DNA of 8,286 bases, from contig CP070681.1 of NCBI GenBank assembly GCA_020352575.1, forward strand, positions 102,061 to 110,346. The letters are read 5' to 3'. The notes below the pieces were generated by a model. It saw only the letters and a program-made list of their open reading frames with translations, had not been told where the DNA came from and searched no databases. Shown in pieces: positions 1 to 7,493 of the stretch (the stretch's first letter is position 1; every line of letters starts with the position of its first letter). A program made the translations under genes and the position numbers. The stretch is from Acidimicrobiia bacterium. GTDB lineage: Bacteria; Actinomycetota; Acidimicrobiia; Spongiisociales; JAENVV01.

Positions 1-1
1 A

Positions 2-2050
<2,049 letters not shown>

Positions 2051-2058
2051 GCCACCGA

Positions 2059-2607
2059 ATGGCGGAACTGACAGACCCGCTCGTCTGGGTCGACCTCGAG
2101 ATGACCGGGCTCGACCCGGACGAGCATGTGATCGTCGAGATCGCCGTGATCGTGACCGACGGCTCGCTCGAGGCCACGGTCGAGGGGCCCGACCTCATCA
2201 TCCACGCCACCGACGAGGAGTTGGGGCGGATGGATGACTTCGTGACGAAGATGCACAGAGGGTCGGGCCTGACGGAGGCCGTGCGGGCGTCCAAGCTCAC
2301 AGTGGACGAGGCCGAAGCGCAGGTGATGGCCTTCATCACCGAGCAGGTGCCCGAACAGGGGGTCGGGATCCTTGCCGGGAACTCCGTGCACACGGACCGC
2401 GTGTTCTTGGCCAAGTACATGCCGACGATCGTCGACTACCTCCACTACCGCATCGTCGACGTTTCGACGGTGAAGGAACTGGCGCGTCGCTGGTACCCCG
2501 GCGTCCTCGACAGCGCACCCGAGAAGGGCGGGGCCCACCGGGCGCTGGCCGACATCCGTGAGTCCATCGACGAGTTGCGGTGGTTCCGCGAGCAGGTGTT
2601 CCGGTGA
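2059..2607 (+). CDS. orn: Oligoribonuclease, DEDDh 3'-5' exoribonuclease
   Basis: Orn degrades 2-5 nt RNAs and linear dinucleotides such as pGpG to mononucleotides in the cytoplasm, finishing mRNA decay and c-di-GMP turnover. The 182-residue product has the normal family length. The Exo I motif VWVDLEMTGLD gives D12 and E14, the Exo II region GNSVHTDRVFL gives D113, and the Exo III motif HRALADIRESI gives H160 and D165, so the complete DEDDh set is present. Y130 in the HYRIVDVSTVKEL block matches the conserved tyrosine there. The ATG at 2059 is chosen because it places D12 and E14 at the same positions as in E. coli Orn. GGAGGA lies about 12 bases upstream, inside the aconitase 3' end. The stop TGA overlaps the GTG start of the next gene. 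Confidence 0.97.
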   Translation: MAELTDPLVWVDLEMTGLDPDEHVIVEIAVIVTDGSLEATVEGPDLIIHATDEELGRMDDFVTKMHRGSGLTEAVRASKLTVDEAEAQVMAFITEQVPEQGVGILAGNSVHTDRVFLAKYMPTIVDYLHYRIVDVSTVKELARRWYPGVLDSAPEKGGAHRALADIRESIDELRWFREQVFR

Positions 2608-3407
2608 GTTGGCTCTACCGACGGATCGGCCCGCTGCGGTTCGCCTCGTCGGAGTTCACCCGCACCGGCTGGAACGACCACGACCAGCACGGCGGTCCCC
2701 CGTCGGCACTCCTCGCCCACGTGATCCAGCACGCGGAGCTCCCCGTACCCATGCACATGAGCCGAATCACGGTTTCGCTGATGCGTCCCGTTCCGATCGC
2801 CGACCTCGAGGTCACCACGCGGGTGGTGCGCGCCGGCCGACGCGTGGCCGTCGTCGAGGCCGGCCTCGTGCCAGATGGATCGGATGATCCGGTCGCCACC
2901 GCCCAGGCCCAGCTCATCCGCACCGAGGAGATCCCGCTCGACGAGCTGCCCCGCCGCGAGTTCATGGTGCCCGGCGCCCCGACGGACCACCCCGAGGCCC
3001 AGGATTCGTCTCGATGGGCGGACGGGTCCATCACCCGCTTCCACCGCAATGCCGTCGAGAAGCGCTCCGTTGATGGCGGTTGGGAGCGCCTCGGGCCGGG
3101 TCAGGCGTGGTTCCGCATGACCGCCGACCTGGTCGAGGGAGAACCCCACGAACCGACCTCCGAGTTCATCGCCATCGCCGACATGGCCAACGGCCTCTCG
3201 TCCGTCCTCGACGGCGCAGAGTGGGTCTGGGTGAACCCCGACCTCACCGTTGCCTTCTCACGCCCGCCGACCGGCGAGTGGATGGGCATGGAGGCCGTGG
3301 CCGATCCCCAGACGCACGGCGTCGGGCTCGTACACGCCACCGCATTCGACCAGGACGGCACGTTCGGCCACGTCCTGCAGTCCCAACTCCTCACACATCT
3401 GCCATGA
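2604..3407 (+). CDS. TesB-like acyl-CoA thioesterase (double hotdog)
   Basis: This 267-residue protein most resembles the thioesterase-like superfamily (4HBT_3/TesB type), which hydrolyses acyl-CoA to free acid and CoA. The first hotdog repeat spans about residues 10-110 and contains DQHGGPPSALLAHVI (27-41) and the strand block RITVSLMRPVPI. The second spans about 165-265, with IADMANGLSSVLDG (191-204), NPDLTVAFSRPP (211-222) and a C-terminal FGHVLQSQLL. By analogy with E. coli TesB (Asp, Thr, Gln), D193, T215 and Q259 are candidate catalytic residues; this assignment is inference. The GTG at 2604 is preferred because it overlaps the orn stop as GTGA; an in-frame GTG at 2580 would add 8 residues inside orn. 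The natural acyl chain cannot be read from the sequence. Confidence 0.82.
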   Translation: MSWLYRRIGPLRFASSEFTRTGWNDHDQHGGPPSALLAHVIQHAELPVPMHMSRITVSLMRPVPIADLEVTTRVVRAGRRVAVVEAGLVPDGSDDPVATAQAQLIRTEEIPLDELPRREFMVPGAPTDHPEAQDSSRWADGSITRFHRNAVEKRSVDGGWERLGPGQAWFRMTADLVEGEPHEPTSEFIAIADMANGLSSVLDGAEWVWVNPDLTVAFSRPPTGEWMGMEAVADPQTHGVGLVHATAFDQDGTFGHVLQSQLLTHLP

Positions 3408-4210
3408 AGGTGAGTCCCGACATCGGCACGATCGGACGAGGCCTCGATCTCGACATCCCCTCCAACCGGTTCGCGATCAACGTTGCGGTCGCTGCTGGCA
3501 TCGCCGGGACGATCTTCGGATGGGCCGGCGACCAGACGATCCCCACCGCCATCATCACCGGCGCCTTCTGGGGCATCGGCTCGTTCATGGGGTGGGTCAC
3601 CGGGAGGGAACTCCACCACGACGACCCCCGACCGGCGGGGGCCGCAGCCCTCCTCGCCCCCCTTGGCGCGGCCTTCCTCGGCGAGGCAGGCATCCTCATG
3701 GTCGTCGGGATCATGATCACCGCCCGAATCACGCTGAACTCGACCGGTCGGGGCCTGTCCCGGGGCGAGGCCGCGCTCATCGTGCTGCTCGGCCTCTTCA
3801 TCGCCCGTGAGATCAGCGGTTGGGCGATTGCGATGGTGATGGCCGTCGGCATCGCCCGGGTGGCAGCGAAGGAGTACGCCCCTGCAGGACTCCGATGGGG
3901 GGCGTTCGTCCTCGCCGCCGGGGCGACCGGTGTGCAGGCAGTGACCGAGGGTTTCGTCGTGCCGCCCATCGAGACCGCTGAACCCATCGCCGTCGCCATC
4001 GGCGCGGTCATGGGCATGGGCATTGCGGGACGCACGGTGCCGGAGGTGAACACCGATTCGGGCCCGACTCCGCCGACGGCCTCGGATCAGTTCGTTGCCA
4101 GACTCCTTGCCGTCGCAGCCGTGGTCGCCGCCACGCTCCTCTCCCCGAACCCGGGCATCGTCTTCCCCGCGGCCGCTGCGCTCATCGCCCTCTCACTCCG
4201 CCGCGCATGA
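3404..4210 (+). CDS. Multi-spanning membrane protein of unknown function
   Basis: I do not recognise this 268-residue family. The protein is mostly hydrophobic, with about seven to nine candidate membrane segments: near residues 23-40, 46-66, 78-105 (long enough for two), 122-135, 138-152, 163-180, 192-208, 230-246 and 250-264. Polar loops separate them, notably GRELHHDDPRPAG (67-79), TARITLNSTGRGLSRGE (106-122) and a Pro/Thr-rich loop at about 211-228. The first 20 residues are polar, so there is no classic cleavable signal peptide. There is no nucleotide-binding motif, and the few charged residues inside the hydrophobic stretches show no known transporter signature. The ATG at 3404 overlaps the thioesterase stop (ATGA) and has no Shine-Dalgarno, so translation probably depends on the upstream gene. 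Codon bias matches its neighbours and supports a real gene. Confidence 0.8.
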   Translation: MKVSPDIGTIGRGLDLDIPSNRFAINVAVAAGIAGTIFGWAGDQTIPTAIITGAFWGIGSFMGWVTGRELHHDDPRPAGAAALLAPLGAAFLGEAGILMVVGIMITARITLNSTGRGLSRGEAALIVLLGLFIAREISGWAIAMVMAVGIARVAAKEYAPAGLRWGAFVLAAGATGVQAVTEGFVVPPIETAEPIAVAIGAVMGMGIAGRTVPEVNTDSGPTPPTASDQFVARLLAVAAVVAATLLSPNPGIVFPAAAALIALSLRRA

Positions 4211-5034
4211 TCCCCGATTTCCTCCGCACCTTCCCCGTCGCACGCCACGAGTTCGATGGGACCTCGTCCGAGGTCCCCGTTCCGGTGGAAGAGCCCCTCG
4301 AACTGCAGTTGCGCTACCCGGGCGACCCGCCGTCGACCCTCGTGGTGCTCATGCGCACCCCGGGCGACGACCTCGACTTCGTGATGGGGTTCCTGCTCTC
4401 GGAACGGATCATCGAAGCCCCGGCCGATCTGGTCGAGCTCCGGGAAGCAGGCATCGGCCGCAACACGCACAACATCGTGCTCGCCACCCTGTCGCCTGAT
4501 CGGGCCTTCGAGCCTCGCTCGGCCGACCGTTTCGAGATCACCTCGGCGGCGTGCGGCGTGTGCGGGACGACCGCCATCGACTCCACGACCGGGCACCTCG
4601 TGTCCCTCTTTCCGACGTCACCGGAGATCGGCGCTTCAGCGGTGGAACGGGCATTTGACACACTCGAGGGTGCTCCCCTGGTGACGACGACTGGCGGAGT
4701 GCACGGTGCGGCGGTGCTCGAACTCGATGGAGAGGGCGTCGTCCTCAGGGAGGACGGCAACCAGCACTTCGCCGTCGACAAGGCCCTCGGTGGAGCGCTC
4801 CGGCAAGGACTGGACCCCGCCGCATCGCTCGTTGGCGTGACCGGACGAGCCTCGTTCGAGATCCTCGAGAAGGTCCTCCGATTCGGGGCCCCGGGGCTCG
4901 TGTTCGACAGCACGCCGACGAGCCTGGCGGTGCGGATGGCCGCCGAACACGGCCTCACGCTCATCGGCGTGCAGGACGGTCGTGCCGGTGTCTACGCCGG
5001 CCGATCCCGCGTCCGTCAGACCGTCAGCAGGTAG
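4207..5034 (+). CDS. fdhD: FdhD, sulfur-carrier protein for formate dehydrogenase maturation
   Basis: FdhD receives sulfur from a cysteine desulfurase and passes it to the bis-MGD molybdenum cofactor of formate dehydrogenase and related enzymes, in the cytoplasm. The 275-residue product shows the family blocks in order: EEPLELQLRY (29-37), MRTPGDDLDFVMGFLLSERII (near 49-69), the sulfur-transfer motif CGVCG with C116 and C119, TGGVHGAAVL (162-171), a REDxxxH motif (181-187), VTGRASFEILEKV (211-223) and the C-terminal STPTSLAVRMA and NVYAG-like VYAGR blocks. The REDVGRHN motif usual in the family reads REDGNQHF here. The ATG at 4207 overlaps the membrane-protein stop (ATGA) and lacks a Shine-Dalgarno, which suggests coupling. 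The 3' end overlaps the convergent NYN gene by 19 bases. No formate dehydrogenase or cofactor-synthesis gene is in the window, so the client enzyme is unknown. Confidence 0.93.
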   Translation: MIPDFLRTFPVARHEFDGTSSEVPVPVEEPLELQLRYPGDPPSTLVVLMRTPGDDLDFVMGFLLSERIIEAPADLVELREAGIGRNTHNIVLATLSPDRAFEPRSADRFEITSAACGVCGTTAIDSTTGHLVSLFPTSPEIGASAVERAFDTLEGAPLVTTTGGVHGAAVLELDGEGVVLREDGNQHFAVDKALGGALRQGLDPAASLVGVTGRASFEILEKVLRFGAPGLVFDSTPTSLAVRMAAEHGLTLIGVQDGRAGVYAGRSRVRQTVSR

Positions 5035-6011
5035 TCCTCGAGCTCGTCGTCCCACGTGAGGGTGACGAGCCCGCGGGTCTGGGCAGCCTTCACGAACTGC
5101 AGGAAGCCGCCGAAGCCATAGGTCTTCTCGCTGAAGTCCTCGGCCTCGTTCCGCAGCTTGTTCTTGAGCCCGGATAGCTGCACCCGGCCCCGCTTCGCCT
5201 CGGCGGTCACGATGCGCACCAGCAAGTCGAACGCCGCTTGCTCGCCGCCACCCTCTGCGACCGCGATCTCGGGATCCCCCGCAGCGGGGCCCGGTGAGGT
5301 CGTGAGGATGCCCTTCCCCTCGAGGTGGTGGATGAGCTCGCCGAAGCTGCGGAAGCCGTACTCCCCCTCGGTGAACGTCGAGTCCTTGCGAAGGAGCGTG
5401 CGCTTGAGCTGCGAGGCAAGCACCGCAGTGTCACCCGAGGTGTGGAGCCCGGAGAGCGTGCCCATGACGAGCTTCTCCAACTCGGCAACGGTGCGCTCCT
5501 TCCGCTTCGGCTCACCGTTGCGGGGTTCGGACTCCTCGGGTTTGGCGTCGAGGTCGACGAGGCGTTCGTAGAACAGGAACTCGTCGCAGGCCGGGGGGAG
5601 GAGGTCGGAGGTGGTCTTGCGCACACCGAACCCGATCACACGCTTGTCGAGCTCCCGCAACTTGTGGACGAGCGGGGAGAAGTCCGAGTCGCCGGTGCCG
5701 AGGACGAACGTGTCGATGTAGTCCCGGTCGAGGGCGAGTTCGATTGCATCCACCGAGAGCTTGATGTCCGCCGCGTTCTTGCGCTTGCCCATCCGCTGGG
5801 GGATCTCGATGAGCTCCACGTGGTGCCGGGTGAGTCGCTTGCGGTCCTCTTCGAAGAGGTTCCAGTCGGCATAGCCCCGTCGCACCACCACCCGACCGCG
5901 TGCAGCGATGGCGTCAGCCACCGGGCCGTAGTCGAAGGTCACTCCGAGGTCCTGTCGGGCAGAGATGGCGAGGTTCTCGTAGTCGAGGAAGACGGCGATG
6001 CGGGAGTCCAT
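5016..6011 (-). CDS. NYN (PIN-like) domain protein with two OST-HTH/LOTUS domains, putative RNase
   Basis: The 331-residue protein has an N-terminal NYN domain (about 3-150), a PIN-like metal-dependent nuclease fold (LabA/DUF88 type). Its acidic residues fit the family: D10 and N13 in VFLDYEN, D82 in NAADIKLSVDAI with D88 behind it, and D108/D110 in GTGDSDFSPLV. A charged linker (152-172) leads to two related C-terminal modules at about 172-238 and 259-329. Each carries a YGF-x-x-F core (EGEYGFRSF and EKTYGFGGF) typical of OST-HTH/LOTUS domains, which bind RNA in characterised proteins. Cleavage activity and substrate are inferred. The ATG at 6011 is chosen because MDSRIAVFLDYEN starts the fold directly; the 42-residue extension to 6137 lies in the upstream ABC gene and looks unrelated. 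The gene follows the ABC gene by 43 bases and converges on fdhD. Confidence 0.9.
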   Translation of the reverse strand: MDSRIAVFLDYENLAISARQDLGVTFDYGPVADAIAARGRVVVRRGYADWNLFEEDRKRLTRHHVELIEIPQRMGKRKNAADIKLSVDAIELALDRDYIDTFVLGTGDSDFSPLVHKLRELDKRVIGFGVRKTTSDLLPPACDEFLFYERLVDLDAKPEESEPRNGEPKRKERTVAELEKLVMGTLSGLHTSGDTAVLASQLKRTLLRKDSTFTEGEYGFRSFGELIHHLEGKGILTTSPGPAAGDPEIAVAEGGGEQAAFDLLVRIVTAEAKRGRVQLSGLKNKLRNEAEDFSEKTYGFGGFLQFVKAAQTRGLVTLTWDDELEDYLLTV

Positions 6012-6032
6012 GCCGACAACGCTACCGACGCC

Positions 6033-6048
6033 GGCCCGGCACCGGGCC
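6033..6048 (-). repeat. Short GC-only inverted repeat between ABC and NYN genes
   Basis: GGCCCG and CGGGCC form a 6-bp perfect stem around a 4-base loop (GCAC). It sits in the 43-base gap after the ABC stop and 21 bases before the NYN start. The overlapping 10-base palindrome CCGGGCCCGG occupies 6042-6051. No T-run follows on the minus strand, so this is not a convincing intrinsic terminator. It could be a processing or stability hairpin, or chance in GC-rich DNA. Confidence 0.35.
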
Positions 6049-6054
6049 CGGAGC

Positions 6055-6756
6055 TCAGAGGTGTTCGTCGAGGACCACGGCTCCGTCGGACAGTCCCACC
6101 AGGCGGGTGGCAGACCCCGGGACCGAGTCGATGTCACGCACGGCGGAGACCAGCGTGAGGCCTTTCTCCTCGCAGAGGTCGAACAGGAGGCGATTCACCT
6201 GTCGGCGGGCGATGCCGGTGAGCTCCCGCGCAGGGTCGTCGGCGAGCACGAGGTCGGGTCGACTGGCCATCGTCCGACCGATCACGACACGAAGGCGCTC
6301 CTCGACGTCGAGGTCGGCGAAACGCTCGTCACCGCGATGCTCCATGCCGACGCGGCCGAGCCAGGCAGCGACCCGACCCTGGGTCTGGCCGTGATCGGTT
6401 CCGGCGGTTGCGTGCTCGATCACCTCGGCCACCGTCACGTGTGGGCTGTGGTGGAACGTCTGGTGGATGAAGCCGATTCGGCTGCGGAGGTCGAGCAACG
6501 CAGGAGAAGGAACACCGTCGGTGCGAACGCCGAGCACGACCACCGATCCGCTCGTGGGAATGGACAGGGCTCCGAGAAGCCGGAGGAGCGTGGTCTTCCC
6601 GGAGCCCTCCGGACCGGAGACGGCGACTCGCTCGTTCCGGCCGAGACCGAGGGTGATACCGCGCAACGCGACCTGGTCGAACCGCGACCACTCCACGTCC
6701 TCGAGCCGAGCCACGGTCGAACGATGGACATCGAGGTCACCGGTTCGCATCACCAT
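6055..6756 (-). CDS. Degenerate ABC-type ATPase, LolD/FtsE-like fold
   Basis: The 233-residue protein aligns end to end with single-domain ABC ATPases of the lipoprotein-export/MacB/FtsE group. Walker A is intact (GPEGSGKTT, 48-56, with K54), and so is a Q-loop (FIHQTF, Q99) followed by SPHVTVAEVIEHA. The other catalytic motifs are altered. The signature LSGGQ reads LDVEE (149-153), Walker B LLADEP reads LVLADDP so the catalytic glutamate is D174, the D-loop aspartate position is T180, and the H-loop histidine position is R207 (SAVRD). ATP binding looks possible, but normal hydrolysis is doubtful. The frame is open throughout with normal codon bias, which argues against a recent pseudogene. 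No permease is adjacent. The start is uncertain among ATG 6756, ATG 6750 and GTG 6765; no Shine-Dalgarno decides it. The role is unknown: an energy-deficient partner, a regulator or a diverged transporter subunit. Confidence 0.82.
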   Translation of the reverse strand: MVMRTGDLDVHRSTVARLEDVEWSRFDQVALRGITLGLGRNERVAVSGPEGSGKTTLLRLLGALSIPTSGSVVVLGVRTDGVPSPALLDLRSRIGFIHQTFHHSPHVTVAEVIEHATAGTDHGQTQGRVAAWLGRVGMEHRGDERFADLDVEERLRVVIGRTMASRPDLVLADDPARELTGIARRQVNRLLFDLCEEKGLTLVSAVRDIDSVPGSATRLVGLSDGAVVLDEHL

Positions 6757-6790
6757 GCCCGGCACGGTACGGAATCGGGGTTTCGCAACC

Positions 6791-6808
6791 CGGACACCTG
6801 GGTGTCCG
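6791..6808. promoter_or_regulatory. 18-bp perfect palindromic inverted repeat, possible operator or hairpin
   Basis: CGGACACC (6791-6798) and GGTGTCCG (6801-6808) are exact reverse complements separated by two bases. The repeat lies in the 69-base gap between the flavin reductase stop (6826) and the ABC start (6756). Folded as RNA it gives a 7-bp stem with loop CTGG. On the minus strand it is followed by GGTTGCGAAA, not a T-run, so intrinsic termination is weak. A dimeric repressor site for the ABC-NYN pair or an RNA-stabilising hairpin are alternatives. Confidence 0.45.
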
Positions 6809-6825
6809 TGCGATGAACGTGCTCG

Positions 6826-7413
6826 CTAGGTAGGACGCTCCATCTCGAAACGGTCGCGCGTGGTGATGTAGCCCGAACCCACCGTGCGGCCGATGGCATC
6901 GAGGGCAACTTGGTCGACCCGGGTGCCGTCGAGGATGTCGTCGCGCACGTGGATCCGCACCACGTTGCCCACCACGATGCCGGTGCCCTCGAACTCGAGG
7001 ATCGAGTGGAGCACGCACTCAAGGGCGGCCGGGGCCTCCCCCACCCAGGGGGCCGATACGTCCGTTCCGGGGACGGCCGTGACCCCCACCTCGGCGAACT
7101 CATCCACGTCGGACGGAAACGATGCGGACGAGGCGTTCATCCGCTCCGCCAGGGATCGATCGACGATGGAGACCGTCCACTCCTCCACGGCCCTGATGTT
7201 CGCCAGGGTGTCCTTTCGCCGACCCGGCCCCATCACCACCGTGGGAGGCCGCGCCGTCATCACGTTGAAGAACGAGAAGGGAGCGAGGTTCGGCACGCCG
7301 TCGCGCGAAATCGTGCCCGCCCACGCAATCGGGCGAGGCACGATGAGTCCGGTGAGCAGCTTGTAGGCGTCCCGGGGCTCGAGGTCGGAGGTGGCGTGCG
7401 AGATGAACGACAT
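6826..7413 (-). CDS. Flavin reductase-like FMN-binding split-barrel protein
   Basis: This 195-residue protein belongs to the flavin reductase-like domain family, whose members bind FMN and either reduce flavin with NAD(P)H for partner oxygenases or act as oxidoreductases themselves. The diagnostic N-terminal block runs from DAYKLLTGLIVPRPIAW (15-31) through the strand-turn GTISRDGVPNLAPFSFFN (33-50) to RPPTVVMGPG (55-64) and KDTLANI (67-73). A second conserved region, ECVLHSILEFEGTGIVVGNVV, spans about 132-152. The length is typical. The ATG at 7413 is preferred because MSFISHATSDLEPRDAY matches where family members begin; a GTG at 7467 would add 18 unrelated residues across the promoter region. 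The partner enzyme is not in the window. The gene is divergent from the HPF-like gene and heads the minus-strand block. Substrate is unassigned. Confidence 0.9.
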   Translation of the reverse strand: MSFISHATSDLEPRDAYKLLTGLIVPRPIAWAGTISRDGVPNLAPFSFFNVMTARPPTVVMGPGRRKDTLANIRAVEEWTVSIVDRSLAERMNASSASFPSDVDEFAEVGVTAVPGTDVSAPWVGEAPAALECVLHSILEFEGTGIVVGNVVRIHVRDDILDGTRVDQVALDAIGRTVGSGYITTRDRFEMERPT

Positions 7414-7419
7414 ACGACG

Positions 7420-7425
7420 AGCGTA
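7420..7425 (-). promoter_or_regulatory. Proposed -10 box (TACGCT) for a leaderless flavin reductase transcript
   Basis: On the minus strand TACGCT fits the TANNNT pattern of bacterial -10 boxes and ends 6 bases before the ATG at 7413. That spacing would start transcription at or next to the A of the ATG. The 17 bases upstream of the ATG contain no purine-rich Shine-Dalgarno, which agrees with leaderless translation, common in Actinobacteria. No clear -35 element is visible. Confidence 0.45.
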
Positions 7426-7437
7426 CGGCCCGACGGG

Positions 7438-7472
7438 GTCGAGTCGCGCCACGTAGACTCGACACACGAGTC
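7438..7472. promoter_or_regulatory. Three half-site inverted repeat in the divergent promoter region
   Basis: GTCGAGTC (7438-7445) and GACTCGAC (7456-7463) form a perfect 8-bp inverted repeat with a 10-base spacer. A third half-site CGAGTC (7467-7472) can pair with GACTCG (7456-7461) across 5 bases. The middle arm can therefore pair with either side, which would allow two exclusive hairpins or one operator plus an extra half-site. The element overlaps the proposed -10 box of the HPF-like gene at 7454-7459. The binding protein is unknown. Confidence 0.5.
7454..7459 (+). promoter_or_regulatory. Proposed -10 box (TAGACT) for the HPF-like gene
   Basis: TAGACT fits TANNNT and would place the transcription start near 7466, leaving a leader of about 28 bases that contains the Shine-Dalgarno. 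The best -35 candidate, CCGACG at 7430-7435 with an 18-base spacer, is weak. The box overlaps the second arm of the inverted repeat. Confidence 0.35.
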
Positions 7473-7482
7473 GGCAACCCGA

Positions 7483-7488
7483 AAGGAG
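7483..7488 (+). promoter_or_regulatory. Shine-Dalgarno AAGGAG for the HPF-like gene
   Basis: AAGGAG lies 5 bases before the GTG at 7494 and is the strongest ribosome-binding site in the window. It fixes the GTG as the start, and the stretch it belongs to (7481-7488) is the most purine-rich part of the intergenic region. Confidence 0.8.
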
Positions 7489-7493
7489 ACAGC

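Noticed and set aside
3080..3403. In-frame upstream extension of the membrane protein.
   Set aside because: It is an Arg/Pro/His-rich shadow inside the thioesterase gene. The ATG at 3404 with its ATGA overlap is the better start.
6033..6051. Intrinsic terminator between the ABC and NYN genes.
   Set aside because: The stem is GC-only and short and no T-run follows on the minus strand; kept only as an inverted repeat.
6012..6137. N-terminal extension of the NYN protein to an upstream start.
   Set aside because: The extra 42 residues overlap the ABC gene, are unlike any NYN N-terminus, and the fold begins directly at the ATG at 6011.
5325..6158. Long plus-strand open frame opposite the NYN gene.
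   Set aside because: The minus strand has a full NYN/OST-HTH protein with catalytic residues. The plus frame has no recognisable domain and the composition of a reverse-complement shadow.
6055..6756. The ABC-like gene as a decaying pseudogene.
   Set aside because: No frameshift or internal stop is present, the Walker A and Q-loop are intact, and the third-position GC bias is normal, so a conserved diverged protein is more likely.
5998..6816. Long plus-strand open frame opposite the ABC-like gene.
   Set aside because: Walker A, Q-loop and family-wide alignment on the minus strand show which strand codes; the plus frame has no such support.
7414..7467. N-terminal extension of the flavin reductase to GTG 7467.
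   Set aside because: The added residues cross the promoter region and inverted repeat and do not match the family; the ATG at 7413 does.
7414..7493. DosR-type box upstream of the HPF-like gene, suggested by its similarity to mycobacterial Rv0079.
   Set aside because: The palindrome seen here, GTCGAGTC-N10-GACTCGAC, does not match the compact GGGACT/AGTCCC DosR consensus.
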